Shown here piece by piece: positions 34,885 to 43,561 of a DNA stretch of 64,000 nucleotides; position 1 is the first letter of the stretch, and each line of letters begins with the position of its first letter. Source of the DNA: Vibrio splendidus (lineage in GTDB: Bacteria; Pseudomonadota; Gammaproteobacteria; Enterobacterales; Vibrionaceae); assembly GCF_003345295.1 (NCBI RefSeq), contig NZ_CP031056.1:434001-498000 (forward strand). Reading direction: 5' to 3'. A program made the translations under genes and the position numbers. A model generated the notes under the pieces. That model worked only from the letters and a program-made list of their open reading frames with translations, made no database searches and had not been told where the DNA came from.

Positions 34885-36825
34885 ATGCGTTATTTGAGTG
34901 ATGGACATGCCGTCAGTGTGGAGAACGAGATTTCAGTGTCAGTCAGAAACCTAATGACAATTGTTGGCCTTTGTTGGTTGAGCCTAACCGCGGGTGCGTG
35001 TTTAGCAGCTCAATCTGAACAAGCGATAGCAGCCCCAAGCTCAAGCCCAAACCAAAACACAGATGAACCCGATCAGGTTATCGAGGTTGGCGTGTTGGCG
35101 ACTCGAGGTAAGCTTTCCGCTCAACAGCGTTGGCAGCCGACAATGGATTGGCTGTCTGAGCGTATTGCGGGTAAGCACTTTGTCCTCAAGCCTTTCAACT
35201 TGGAAGAGATGGCCGAAGCGGTAAAAGACGTCACTGTCGATTTTGTTATCACCAACCCCGGTCAGGCGGTTCGCTTAGGACGCCAGTATGCGCTTTCTTG
35301 GATGGCCACCATGACCAGTCATAACTTTGAACAGTCGGGAGCCAGCAATACGCAAAGTATTGGTTCGGCCTTGGTGGTGAGAAGAATGTCGCCTTATATT
35401 TCGCTCGAACAATTGAGCGGTAAGCCGATTGCGGCGGTCTCGGAAAATGCATTTGGTGGTTACCTCACTATGCGTTACCAAGTGATGCAACAAGGGCTCA
35501 ACCCTAATCACTTTTTCTCTAATACTCAGTTCTTAGGTTTCCCTATTGATGCCAGCTTGTATCAACTGCGTGAAGGGCACATTGAAGCTGCGGTGGTGCC
35601 TGCGTGTTTGGTCGAGAGCATGATCAGTGAAGGTTTGCTGGTGGCTAGTCAATATCGTGTTATCGACAATCAAGCACCAGAAGGGTTCCGATGTCAGGTG
35701 TCTACGCCTTTGTACCCTAACTGGTCGTTTGCCAAAACAGAGAGAGCGTCTTCTACACTGGCGAAAAAAATGAGTCAGGTGTTATTTGCGATGCCAAAAA
35801 GCAGTGCGCCAGCCATTGCAGCGAATGCATCGGGCTGGACGTCACCGACAAGCTTGCTGTCAATCGACAAGCTTTATCAGCAACTCGACATGCACCCACT
35901 GCAACAACCTTGGTGGAAAGAAGCGCTAATCTGGCTTAAGTACAATCAACAGTGGGCTTGGGCGTTCTTTTTGTTGGTTGTGTTTCTGAACGCCTATCAC
36001 TTTTGGTTGGAGTACAAATTCAGCCTTAGCAAAAAACAGTTGGAAGCCACGCTGCACAAATTAAAAAGTAAGAGTGAGCAGCTCGAGCACTCTCAACGAA
36101 TCGCGGTGGTCGGTGAGTTAGGAAGCAGTTTGGCACACGAGATCAATCAGCCTCTGGCAGCTATTCGGAATTATAGCGAAGGTGGTTTACTGCGGATTTC
36201 GAAGAACAAACCATTGACCGATATTGAACCTGTGTTTGAGAAGATCCAGTCTCAAGTGGACCGTGCTGATGCGATCATTCAACGCTTGAGAAACATGATA
36301 AAGAAACGTTCATCGGAAAAGTCACGGACTGATATCGAGCAGTTACTCACAGACACTATCGAGCTACTGCAATTTCGATTACAGAAACACAAGATAACCA
36401 TTGAGCGCGACGCTGTAGGTAAGCCTATCCAACTGCATGTTGACCCGGTGGGATTGCAGCAAGTGATTGTAAACCTGATAAACAATGCGACCGACGCATG
36501 TAATGCACAACAGCATCGCGAACAAAGCGCTACGTCTGATATTGATAACAAAAACAACGAACCATCGACAATTAAAGTGATTACCGAGTATCAACCGGAT
36601 AAAATGATGCTGTCGGTTATCGATAACGGCACCGGTTTAGATTTCACCGAGCAACAAGTCACTCAAGCCTTTGTGAGTAGCAAAGAAAATGGCTTGGGTT
36701 TAGGGCTGGCGATTTGCCAAGACGTGATTGAAGACCACAGTGGCAAAATGAGCATCACCTCACTGACTCCTCATGGTTGTCATGTCGCGGTGACACTGCC
36801 TTCCTCTATTTCAAATGACTCATAA
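34885..36825 (+). CDS. ttrS: Tetrathionate sensor histidine kinase TtrS
   Basis: Inner-membrane sensor kinase of 646 residues. An N-terminal hydrophobic signal (about 24-42) leads into a periplasmic PhnD-like binding domain (about 65-330) with DFVITNPGQAVRLGRQYAL. A transmembrane helix follows near 355-373, a coiled-coil near 378-405, and the kinase core: H-box SLAHEINQPLAAIRNYSEG, N-box VNLINNATDA, G1 VIDNGTGLD and G2 GLGLGLAIC. The start is uncertain because the stretch before the signal is unusually long; GTG codons downstream are possible. It precedes ttrR by 11 bases. Confidence 0.92.
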   Translation: MRYLSDGHAVSVENEISVSVRNLMTIVGLCWLSLTAGACLAAQSEQAIAAPSSSPNQNTDEPDQVIEVGVLATRGKLSAQQRWQPTMDWLSERIAGKHFVLKPFNLEEMAEAVKDVTVDFVITNPGQAVRLGRQYALSWMATMTSHNFEQSGASNTQSIGSALVVRRMSPYISLEQLSGKPIAAVSENAFGGYLTMRYQVMQQGLNPNHFFSNTQFLGFPIDASLYQLREGHIEAAVVPACLVESMISEGLLVASQYRVIDNQAPEGFRCQVSTPLYPNWSFAKTERASSTLAKKMSQVLFAMPKSSAPAIAANASGWTSPTSLLSIDKLYQQLDMHPLQQPWWKEALIWLKYNQQWAWAFFLLVVFLNAYHFWLEYKFSLSKKQLEATLHKLKSKSEQLEHSQRIAVVGELGSSLAHEINQPLAAIRNYSEGGLLRISKNKPLTDIEPVFEKIQSQVDRADAIIQRLRNMIKKRSSEKSRTDIEQLLTDTIELLQFRLQKHKITIERDAVGKPIQLHVDPVGLQQVIVNLINNATDACNAQQHREQSATSDIDNKNNEPSTIKVITEYQPDKMMLSVIDNGTGLDFTEQQVTQAFVSSKENGLGLGLAICQDVIEDHSGKMSITSLTPHGCHVAVTLPSSISNDS

Positions 36826-36836
36826 GGAATCTTGTT

Positions 36837-37439
36837 ATGTCTGAACTTCATCATGCGTTGCCAGTCTATGTGGTTGATGATGATGAGTCGATGCGTGACT
36901 CATTGGTGTTCTTATTGGAAGAGCATGATTTCAAGGTGACAGCCTATGAAGATGGCCCGAGCTTTTTGGATGCAGTGGATTTGAATGCGACGGGATGCGT
37001 GGTGTTAGACAGTCGAATGCCTGAAATGAGAGGACAGCAAGTTCATGAGTTGATGATGAAAGCGCAGAGCCCATTGTCGGTGATTTACCTGACGGGCCAT
37101 GGTGATGTACCAATGGCGGTGGAGGCATTGCAAGCCGGTGCGGTAAACTTCTTTCAAAAGCCAGTTAAAGGCAGTGAGTTAGCTGAGGCGATCAAGCAAG
37201 GGCTAGAGGCTTCTGAAAAGCATTTACACATGAATGTTTATCGCCAAGCGTATGCGTCGTTAACTGAGCGAGAAATCGATATTCTTAAGCAGATTATCGA
37301 CGGCAAACGTAACCAGAAAATTGCCGATGAATTATGTATCGCGATGAGAACGGTAGAAGTACACCGAGCGAGTTTAATGAAGAAATTTTCTGCTAAAACG
37401 GTTGCTGAGCTAGCTTACATATACGGTCAACTGAACTAA
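36837..37439 (+). CDS. ttrR: Tetrathionate response regulator TtrR
   Basis: A 200-residue FixJ-type response regulator. The receiver domain has acidic residues in VVDDDES, the phosphorylation Asp in CVVLDSRMPEMRG and the Lys in NFFQKPVKG. The C-terminal LuxR-type helix-turn-helix includes LTEREIDILKQIIDGKRNQK and AMRTVEVHRASLMKKF. It is co-transcribed with ttrS and expected to activate ttrBCA, and by the shared palindrome probably tsdBA. A weak hairpin follows. Confidence 0.93.
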   Translation: MSELHHALPVYVVDDDESMRDSLVFLLEEHDFKVTAYEDGPSFLDAVDLNATGCVVLDSRMPEMRGQQVHELMMKAQSPLSVIYLTGHGDVPMAVEALQAGAVNFFQKPVKGSELAEAIKQGLEASEKHLHMNVYRQAYASLTEREIDILKQIIDGKRNQKIADELCIAMRTVEVHRASLMKKFSAKTVAELAYIYGQLN

Positions 37440-37747
37440 CTACAGCGACACGAAATTGTTGATAGGTAATCATCAGTTTCGTTGTCTTTGTTTAAGACTA
37501 TTTTGTTGAAAGATGGTCTTCATTATCGAACTCTATTGAAGCAAGATCACACCATTTATGGAGTGCATAAGGATAGGTCTTAGTAGACTTTTTATCGCTA
37601 TGTATTCCTGAGATACTGAACTAAGTTCATTCTAGGGCGGAACGTTTAAATAACGGCGCTTTTCCCTGTAATTAGAAACATTCACTATGGGTTGATCACT
37701 TTCCCGATATCGGGGCTAGTATCAGCCGAGTTAGGTTAAAATATTTT
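37440..37747. other. Spacer after ttrR
   Basis: Holds a weak terminator-like hairpin at about 37455-37490 (CGAAATTG against CAGTTTCG) followed by TTGTCTTTGTTT, and the promoter region of the Sel1-repeat gene, where CCCGATATCGGG at about 37702-37713 is a perfect 12-base palindrome of unknown role. Confidence 0.4.
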
Positions 37748-38995
37748 ATGAGTACAATGGGAATCGCAATTGGTGCGACGGCTCTTTCGTTAATACTTGT
37801 CGCCGTGTGGCTGATCTCTTTATCGCTAAGAAAGCAGCGCTTGGAACAAGAACGTAAGGCTCGTGCTGTCGCTTATCGAAAAGCGATTGAAAAAGCGCGC
37901 ATACAAGAGCAAAAAGAGCGTCACTTCAAAGCCGAAACCGGGCATGTTCCGTCGATTCTGTATTTGGCGAAGGAAGCGGAACGTAACAATATTAAGGAAG
38001 CTCTGTATTGGTACGACAAAGCGGCACAACTCGATAATATCAATGGTATGTATGGCATTGTGCGCCTGAGTATGAAGCGCAAAGAAGACCTGATTTTAAG
38101 AGAGAAAGCCAACTTTTGGCAGCTTGCGATATCCGCATTGGACAATGACGTGTCTGCGAAATTTGAGATGGGTAAAGCACTTGTCTTTGGTCGTGGAACT
38201 GATAAAAACATCCCTAAAGGTTACACCTATATCGAAGAATCTGCGGCTGGTGGTAATACTGAAGCAATGCTGTTTATCGGTGACTGGTGTCTAGATAAAG
38301 AAAATCCAGACTACTCCGCGGAAAGCTCTGTCGAGTGGTACCAAAAAGCTGCGGAAAAGAATAGCTTAGACGGCAAGATCAAACTCGGTATGAGTTACTT
38401 GAACGGTGTTGGTGTTGAGTCTAACCATGGTGAAGCCGTTTACTGGTTTGAGACGGCCGCAGAAAAGAACAGTGCAGAAGCCATGTTTAGAGCAGGCGAA
38501 GCTTGGATTGACCATGGTGAACACGGCAACTCCATCGCTTATATCTGGTTATTCCTATCAGCTCATTTTGGCTACGCAGAAGCGAAGCATTTGAGGGATA
38601 AAGTCGGCGGGGAACTTGGTGTGGATGCTGTCGTGGGCTTACAGGCTCTGACTAAACCGATAATGACCAAGTTGACCCAAGAAGCAATCACTAAGCACTC
38701 AATCATTAAGGCGCTCAACAAGCTCTACAAACGCAATGTGCCTGTCCCTAAGAAGGTTAAAGAGGTTACTGAAGAAGAGGAAATTGACGAGTCGAATGTG
38801 CAAGGCAGCGATGTTGAAATGAGTTTCGAGATGAAAGCCCCGAACTCCAACCCAGAGCACAACCAACAATATTCTCCAGAGCAACGCGCAGCGTCCCAAA
38901 CGGGTACGGCTCAAAGCACAGATAATACATCGTCACCAGCGCCTAGCGGTGCGTCTTTAGACTTTAGCCAAACCAATTGGAGCAACAAAAATTAA
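37748..38995 (+). CDS. Membrane-anchored Sel1-like repeat protein
   Basis: A 415-residue protein of unknown function. One N-terminal transmembrane helix (about 5-26) is followed by a basic coiled segment (about 28-60) and Sel1-type tetratricopeptide-like repeats (about 65-290), such as AVYWFETAAEKNSAEAMFRAG and SVEWYQKAAEKNSLDGKIKLG. The C-terminal 80 residues are acidic then Ser/Gln-rich and look disordered. Such proteins often scaffold complexes. No functional partner is adjacent. Confidence 0.8.
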   Translation: MSTMGIAIGATALSLILVAVWLISLSLRKQRLEQERKARAVAYRKAIEKARIQEQKERHFKAETGHVPSILYLAKEAERNNIKEALYWYDKAAQLDNINGMYGIVRLSMKRKEDLILREKANFWQLAISALDNDVSAKFEMGKALVFGRGTDKNIPKGYTYIEESAAGGNTEAMLFIGDWCLDKENPDYSAESSVEWYQKAAEKNSLDGKIKLGMSYLNGVGVESNHGEAVYWFETAAEKNSAEAMFRAGEAWIDHGEHGNSIAYIWLFLSAHFGYAEAKHLRDKVGGELGVDAVVGLQALTKPIMTKLTQEAITKHSIIKALNKLYKRNVPVPKKVKEVTEEEEIDESNVQGSDVEMSFEMKAPNSNPEHNQQYSPEQRAASQTGTAQSTDNTSSPAPSGASLDFSQTNWSNKN

Positions 38996-39113
38996 GTCAG
39001 TAGCTTGATGAGGTGAGCGTTTGAGCGAATTGAACTCTCATTTAGGTCAGCTCAGTTTATTTTAGTCACACTCCATTGGAGACGGGACACTCTGAGTTAG
39101 GAATAACAGGATC

Positions 39114-39143
39114 AAAAAAGGGAAGCTGATGCTTCCCTTTTTA
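39114..39143. terminator. Bidirectional terminator between the Sel1 gene and sstT
   Basis: AAAAAGGGAAGC/GCTTCCCTTTTT with a four-base loop serves both converging genes. Confidence 0.9.
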
Positions 39144-39191
39144 TTTATGTGCTATTTGCTGTTAGAGCTAAAGCCTAATACCCAAGAGCTG

Positions 39192-40406
39192 TTAAGCTTT
39201 GTTTTGCTCAGCTTTACATACAGCCGCAGTGAACACTACGTCAGTTGAGCTGTTAAGCGCTGTTTCAGCCGAATCTTGAATCACACCAATGATGAAACCA
39301 ACCGCTACAACCTGCATCGCTACATCGTTTGAGATACCGAATAGGCCACAAGCTAGAGGAATCAGTAGCAGTGAACCACCGGCAACGCCTGATGCGCCAC
39401 ATGCTGATACTGCAGCAACAAGGCTCAGTAGAATCGCAGTGAAGATATCAATTTCAATACCCATTGTGTGTACAGCTGCAAGCGTTAACACAGTGATGGT
39501 GATTGCAGCACCTGCCATGTTGATGGTTGCGCCTAGAGGGATTGATACAGAGTAAGTATCTTCATCTAGCTCTAGCTTCTTACAAAGGTTCATGTTCACT
39601 GGGATGTTTGCAGCGCTTGAACGAGTGAAGAATGCCGTTACACCAGACTCACGAATACATTGCAGTACAAGTGGGTATGGGTTCTGTTTTGTCTTTACAA
39701 AGACAAGCAGTGGGTTAACGACAAGAGCAATGATCAGCATTGAGCTTAGTAGAACCGCTAGCAGTTGACCGTAGCTTGCTAGTGCATCGAAGCCCGTTGT
39801 TGCGAATGTAGTCGAAACAAGGCCGAAGATACCGAATGGCGCAAGACGAATAATGAAGCGAACAATGTGTGAAACACTGTGGCTTAGGTCTTCGAAAACC
39901 GCTTTGGTTGTTGCTGATGCGTGGTGCAGAGCAAGACCAAGACCGATTGCCCAAGCAAGAATACCGATGTAGTTAGCGTTCATTAGTGCGCTAACTGGGT
40001 TATCTACAAGCTTGAATAGAAGAGTATGAAGAACTTCTGCAATACCTTGAGGAGGGTTAGCACCTTCAGCGCCAGCAACCAGTGTCAAAGTGGTTGGGAA
40101 CATGAAGCTCAGTACTACCGCAGTCAGTGCTGCAGAGAACGTACCAATCAGGTACAGCACAATGATTGGACGCATATGAGTATGCTGACCTTTCTTTTGG
40201 TTTGCGATAGAAGCTGCAACAAGAATGAATACTAAAATTGGAGCAACAGCTTTCAGAGCACCAACAAACAGACTACCTAATAGGCCTGCATCTTGAGCTG
40301 CTGAAGGAGAAACCATGGCGAGAACGACACCGAAAACAATACCAGCAAGGATCTGTAGAACGAGATTTCCACGAGCGATGCGGGCGAGCATGTTGTGATT
40401 TTGCAT
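39192..40406 (-). CDS. sstT: Serine/threonine:Na+ symporter SstT
   Basis: Inner-membrane sodium-coupled serine/threonine importer of the DAACS family, 404 residues. Typical features are ARGNLVLQILAGIVFG at the N-terminus, a serine-rich hairpin FFTRSSAANIPVNMNL near 266-281, and GATINMAGAAITITVLTLAAVHT near 296-318. Single gene with its own terminator. The length agrees with E. coli SstT. Confidence 0.95.
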   Translation of the reverse strand: MQNHNMLARIARGNLVLQILAGIVFGVVLAMVSPSAAQDAGLLGSLFVGALKAVAPILVFILVAASIANQKKGQHTHMRPIIVLYLIGTFSAALTAVVLSFMFPTTLTLVAGAEGANPPQGIAEVLHTLLFKLVDNPVSALMNANYIGILAWAIGLGLALHHASATTKAVFEDLSHSVSHIVRFIIRLAPFGIFGLVSTTFATTGFDALASYGQLLAVLLSSMLIIALVVNPLLVFVKTKQNPYPLVLQCIRESGVTAFFTRSSAANIPVNMNLCKKLELDEDTYSVSIPLGATINMAGAAITITVLTLAAVHTMGIEIDIFTAILLSLVAAVSACGASGVAGGSLLLIPLACGLFGISNDVAMQVVAVGFIIGVIQDSAETALNSSTDVVFTAAVCKAEQNKA

Positions 40407-40827
40407 AAAATACCTGCAATTGTTAATTTATTATAGTGATGTATTTTTTTATAAAGTTGTACCAAATCCAACTATACACTAGTGGAATGGGCGGTCATAT
40501 TAGCGGGATCTAAGAGGGTGTCTAGGAATAGTTTACTTTTAGGGTGATTGTTTGCGCTACGTGGTGTTTTTAGAGCTAAATGTTAAATTTTTGTACTCTT
40601 GTTGAGATATAAATCTGCATGATAATACTCATTTGGGTCAATGTTCTGGTTCTAGTGCCATCAGAGTCGATTAGCAAGATCATTGTGTGCAGAAATGATC
40701 CCATTGGGTTCCTGTTGATATAAAGAAGCCCCGGCCCAATGCGTTAAAGAGATCATGAATTAATGAGCTAATACGCGATAGGGACACAGGGCTTATTTAC
40801 GTGTTGTAAACCTAATCCAATAATCGG
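40407..40827. other. Spacer between rsgA and sstT
   Basis: This 421-base spacer contains no gene that I can support. Its right half holds a long hairpin (40726-40794). The left half presumably carries the sstT promoter. Confidence 0.45.
40726..40794 (-). ncRNA. Long imperfect hairpin downstream of rsgA, possible terminator or small RNA
   Basis: On the minus strand AAGCCC pairs with GGGCTT across 69 bases. Inside, GCGTATTA faces TTAACGC and the tip is TCAT-TAATTC-ATGA. It is followed by CTTTATAT, a poor T-run. It may be an unusual terminator, an mRNA 3' structure, or a small RNA. I do not recognise a family. Confidence 0.3.
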
Positions 40828-41892
40828 CTATTTAGACGATTTCTTGATATTACGGCTCTCTGATTGCACGGTTTTGTACATTTTAGAAAGCTGTTTACTG
40901 TTCGCTCTCTGTTCTGCCAATGAGGCTCCATTTCTTGCTTGCTCTCTGAGTAGCTTCTCATAGTTAGAGAATCGTCTTTCAGAAAGCTTACCGCTTTCAA
41001 TGGCTTTGCGTATTGTGCATCCTGGTTCTGACTCATGACTGCAATCAGAAAAGCGACAATGCATCGCTAACTCTTCCACATCCGAAAAGGTTTCACTTAC
41101 TCCTTCAGCACAATCGGCGAGTTGTAACTCTCGCATACCAGGAGTATCGAGCAGTAAACCACCCGATGTTAGCAAGTGGAGCGATCGTGACGTGGTTGTA
41201 TGACGGCCTTTGCTGTCGTCTTCACGAATACCGCCCGTTTCTTGCTGAGTTTCGCCAAGTAGCGAGTTCACGAGTGTCGATTTACCGACACCAGACGAAC
41301 CCATCAAAGCCACCGTTTTGCCTGTTTTACACCAAGGTGACAATACTTGAGTTGATTCTTGGTCTAGGCTGTTCACTGCTTCGATCATCAGCATAGAATC
41401 TAAGCTTTGAACTTGTTGTACTTTGCCTTGGTAGTCGTCACACAAGTCTTTCTTGGTGAGTACGATAACGGCTTCAACTTGCGCTTCATTGGCGAGTGCT
41501 AGATAGCGTTCGATGCGGCTTAGATTAAAGTCGTTATTTAACGAAACCACGATAAAAACGGTGTCGATATTGGATGAAATATATTGTTCAGCTACGCGAC
41601 TGCCTGCAGCTTTACGGCGGAAGAGCGATTGACGGTCTAGTAAACGGTCGAATTGTAGATCAGAGTTCAACATCACCCAGTCGCCAACCGTCATTGCCGG
41701 TTGGTTTTGGTGGATGGGTAGAACAATTTCACCTTGCTCTGACGCTAATGTATAGCCACTACGATGATGTGCGACGATACGAGCAATGACGGAATGGTCA
41801 TAGTCTTCGAGTGTCAGTTGTTGTTGGAATACAGGTTGCCATCCAAGTTGTTGAAGTGACATTGGATGAGAAAATGCGTTTTGTGAATTCAT
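40828..41892 (-). CDS. rsgA: Ribosome small-subunit-dependent GTPase RsgA
   Basis: Circularly permuted GTPase acting late in 30S subunit maturation, 354 residues. An N-terminal OB fold (about 35-85) precedes the permuted G motifs: G4 VLTKKDL, then G1 GSSGVGKST, then G3 DTPGM. A C-terminal zinc motif reads CRFSDCSHESEPGC. Divergence from the E. coli protein suggests this may be a second RsgA; vibrios usually have one on the large chromosome, which is inference. The gene has no partner here. Confidence 0.9.
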   Translation of the reverse strand: MNSQNAFSHPMSLQQLGWQPVFQQQLTLEDYDHSVIARIVAHHRSGYTLASEQGEIVLPIHQNQPAMTVGDWVMLNSDLQFDRLLDRQSLFRRKAAGSRVAEQYISSNIDTVFIVVSLNNDFNLSRIERYLALANEAQVEAVIVLTKKDLCDDYQGKVQQVQSLDSMLMIEAVNSLDQESTQVLSPWCKTGKTVALMGSSGVGKSTLVNSLLGETQQETGGIREDDSKGRHTTTSRSLHLLTSGGLLLDTPGMRELQLADCAEGVSETFSDVEELAMHCRFSDCSHESEPGCTIRKAIESGKLSERRFSNYEKLLREQARNGASLAEQRANSKQLSKMYKTVQSESRNIKKSSK

Positions 41893-42225
41893 GTCTATTT
41901 ACCCAGACGTGCGAGCTTTGATTTCTTATCACTGCATTAAAGTCTTATGAGAGCATTAACTCTTGTGAGATCTCAGGTTATTAATGAGATCAATAAGCAT
42001 TGATGAGATCAAAAAGAGTTGCTGAGATTAAAAAGCGTCGAGACGTCAAAAATGTTTTGAGCTTGGGTCGAATTCAAATAGATAGGACCCCGGATTTAGT
42101 CATGCGCTATTGGGCATGCAGGTATTGTTCACTTACGATCAATAGTAAACCGGGTAAAAGTGTGCGGTCGTCACGGGTGACGAGATGTTGGTCGTTTGGT
42201 ATTTAAGTTTGATTAACCAAACAAA
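41893..42225. other. Spacer upstream of rsgA
   Basis: Holds degenerate 19-base repeats at 41965-42040. A 68-codon plus-strand frame at 42000-42206 overlaps the repeats, lacks a ribosome site and looks non-coding. Confidence 0.4.
41965..42040. repeat. Four degenerate 19-base tandem repeats
   Basis: Four consecutive 19-base units. The second and third, ATGAGATCAATAAGCATTG and ATGAGATCAAAAAGAGTTG, differ at three positions. They share the word TGAGAT. Confidence 0.65.
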
Positions 42226-42273
42226 TTAACGCGCTACTTTTACTGCCAGTTTTAGTGTGTTCATTACAATCAT
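42226..42273 (-). CDS. Possible 15-residue peptide with a strong ribosome site
   Basis: An ATG preceded by CCAAGGAGAATAGAAG opens the short frame MIVMNTLKLAVKVAR, ending in TAA. The ribosome site is one of the best in the window. The peptide is cationic and could form an amphipathic helix. It lies after the terminator of the PCuAC gene and 330 bases before rsgA, so it would be its own transcript. I do not recognise it. It could be a small protein, a leader peptide or chance. Confidence 0.35.
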   Translation of the reverse strand: MIVMNTLKLAVKVAR

Positions 42274-42334
42274 CTTCTATTCTCCTTGGGTTATTTATGT
42301 GTTCAGGCTCTGAATAAAAAGCGAATTCAGTTTA

Positions 42335-42375
42335 ACAAAAAGCCACGATGGCGAGAAGTCATCGTGGCTTAAATT
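42335..42375 (-). terminator. Terminator after the PCuAC gene
   Basis: AGCCACGATG/CATCGTGGCT with a nine-base loop, followed on the minus strand by TTTTTGTT. Confidence 0.85.
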
Positions 42376-42397
42376 ATTTTATCAATTGTGAATACGA

Positions 42398-42856
42398 TTA
42401 ATGATGATCGTGATTCATTTTTTTCATGCCGCTCATTACTTTCTTAACCGGCGCATCGAAGGTCTGTGTTTCACCATTGGCGAAAGTCAGTGTCATCTCG
42501 ATTTGCTCACCTTCTTTTAGGCTGCTTGCTAGGTCGAACAACATAATGTGTAGGCTACCTGGTTTAAGTATTGCTTCTCCGTTCGCAGGGATGGTGATCT
42601 CTTGAACTTGGCGCATTTTCATAACATCGCCATCCATGATTACATCATGAAGTTCTACTTTACCTGCTGCAGGTGTTGTTGCAGAAACAATAGCGCGATC
42701 TTTATCGCTGTGGTTCATCAGAGTCGTGAACACCGCGCTGTTCACTGCTGAAGGCGGGGTTGCACGAGCATACGCGTCATGAACCATAATGTCGCTATTA
42801 GCCTGAGCAAAAGGGGTGAGCAATAAGCCTGCAAGAGCAAGTGCTTTTAACTTCAT
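42398..42856 (-). CDS. Periplasmic copper chaperone PCu(A)C
   Basis: Exported 152-residue protein that carries Cu(I) and helps fill the CuA site of cytochrome oxidase. A signal peptide (MKLKALALAGLLLTPFAQA) is followed by the H(M)X10MX21HXM pattern: His in VELHDVIM, Met in VMKMRQV, and HIM in GSLHIMLF. The C-terminus is Met/His-rich (SGMKKMNHDHH). It lies downstream of sco in the same direction, consistent with joint action in copper delivery. Confidence 0.92.
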   Translation of the reverse strand: MKLKALALAGLLLTPFAQANSDIMVHDAYARATPPSAVNSAVFTTLMNHSDKDRAIVSATTPAAGKVELHDVIMDGDVMKMRQVQEITIPANGEAILKPGSLHIMLFDLASSLKEGEQIEMTLTFANGETQTFDAPVKKVMSGMKKMNHDHH

Positions 42857-42949
42857 GTTGTTGTCCTTAATTTTTATGTTTTTGGTCTGGGACCTGACTT
42901 TTTGTTCGAACTTTATTAGTTAAGTTCTTTATTTTTCTATACGTTGTTC

Positions 42950-43561
42950 CTAGTCGTTGATGACTTGGTACGCTAACGTGTTGATGGCCTCAACAATTGG
43001 CGCTGGCGTCAACGTGTGCGGTACTTTAGTAATCAAAGTACCGTCGGGCTTTAAAAAATAGAAATATGAGCTGTGGTCTAAGGTGTATTCCAACTCTGAA
43101 CCGTCAAGCTTAGTTTTTCTGAAAATAACACCGTAGTTATGGGCCAGAGTAGTGGTGACATCCAATGGACCACTTAACCCTTCCATCATCGGGTGGAAGT
43201 ATTGCGCGTATTCATACGAGGCTTCAGCGGCATCACGTTCTGGATCGAGAGAAACAAACATTGGGCGAATCTTTGCTTTTGCTTCATCAGATACTTGGTT
43301 AAGTGCTCCGGCCAACATAGCCAAAGAAGTAGGGCATACATCTGGGCAACGTGTGAAACCGAAGTAAACGATACGAATTCTGTCATCGGTTTGGTCAAAG
43401 ATTTCCGTTGGCTGGTTGTCTTTGCCGAAAAGAGTCGTTGCGGAGAACTCTTGTTTTGCAGCGTGTTGTTCTTGAACTTCGTTTTGCCCATCAAGATAGC
43501 TTTTGACACCAAAGCCAAGTACAAAAGCGACAACCAATGCTAACGACCAATTTCTACTCAT
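42950..43561 (-). CDS. SCO1/SenC-family copper and thiol protein
   Basis: Membrane-anchored periplasmic protein of 203 residues. A single N-terminal helix (about 5-19) is followed by a thioredoxin fold with the copper/redox motif RCPDVCPTS near residue 72 and a downstream His in DHSSYFYFL. It matures cytochrome oxidase CuA together with PCuAC. The start overlaps the stop of the upstream unknown gene by four bases, so both are translationally coupled. Confidence 0.93.
   Translation of the reverse strand: MSRNWSLALVVAFVLGFGVKSYLDGQNEVQEQHAAKQEFSATTLFGKDNQPTEIFDQTDDRIRIVYFGFTRCPDVCPTSLAMLAGALNQVSDEAKAKIRPMFVSLDPERDAAEASYEYAQYFHPMMEGLSGPLDVTTTLAHNYGVIFRKTKLDGSELEYTLDHSSYFYFLKPDGTLITKVPHTLTPAPIVEAINTLAYQVIND

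Noticed and set aside
42000..42206. 68-codon plus-strand frame upstream of the copper genes
   Set aside because: It overlaps the degenerate 19-base repeats, lacks a ribosome site and has no recognisable features.
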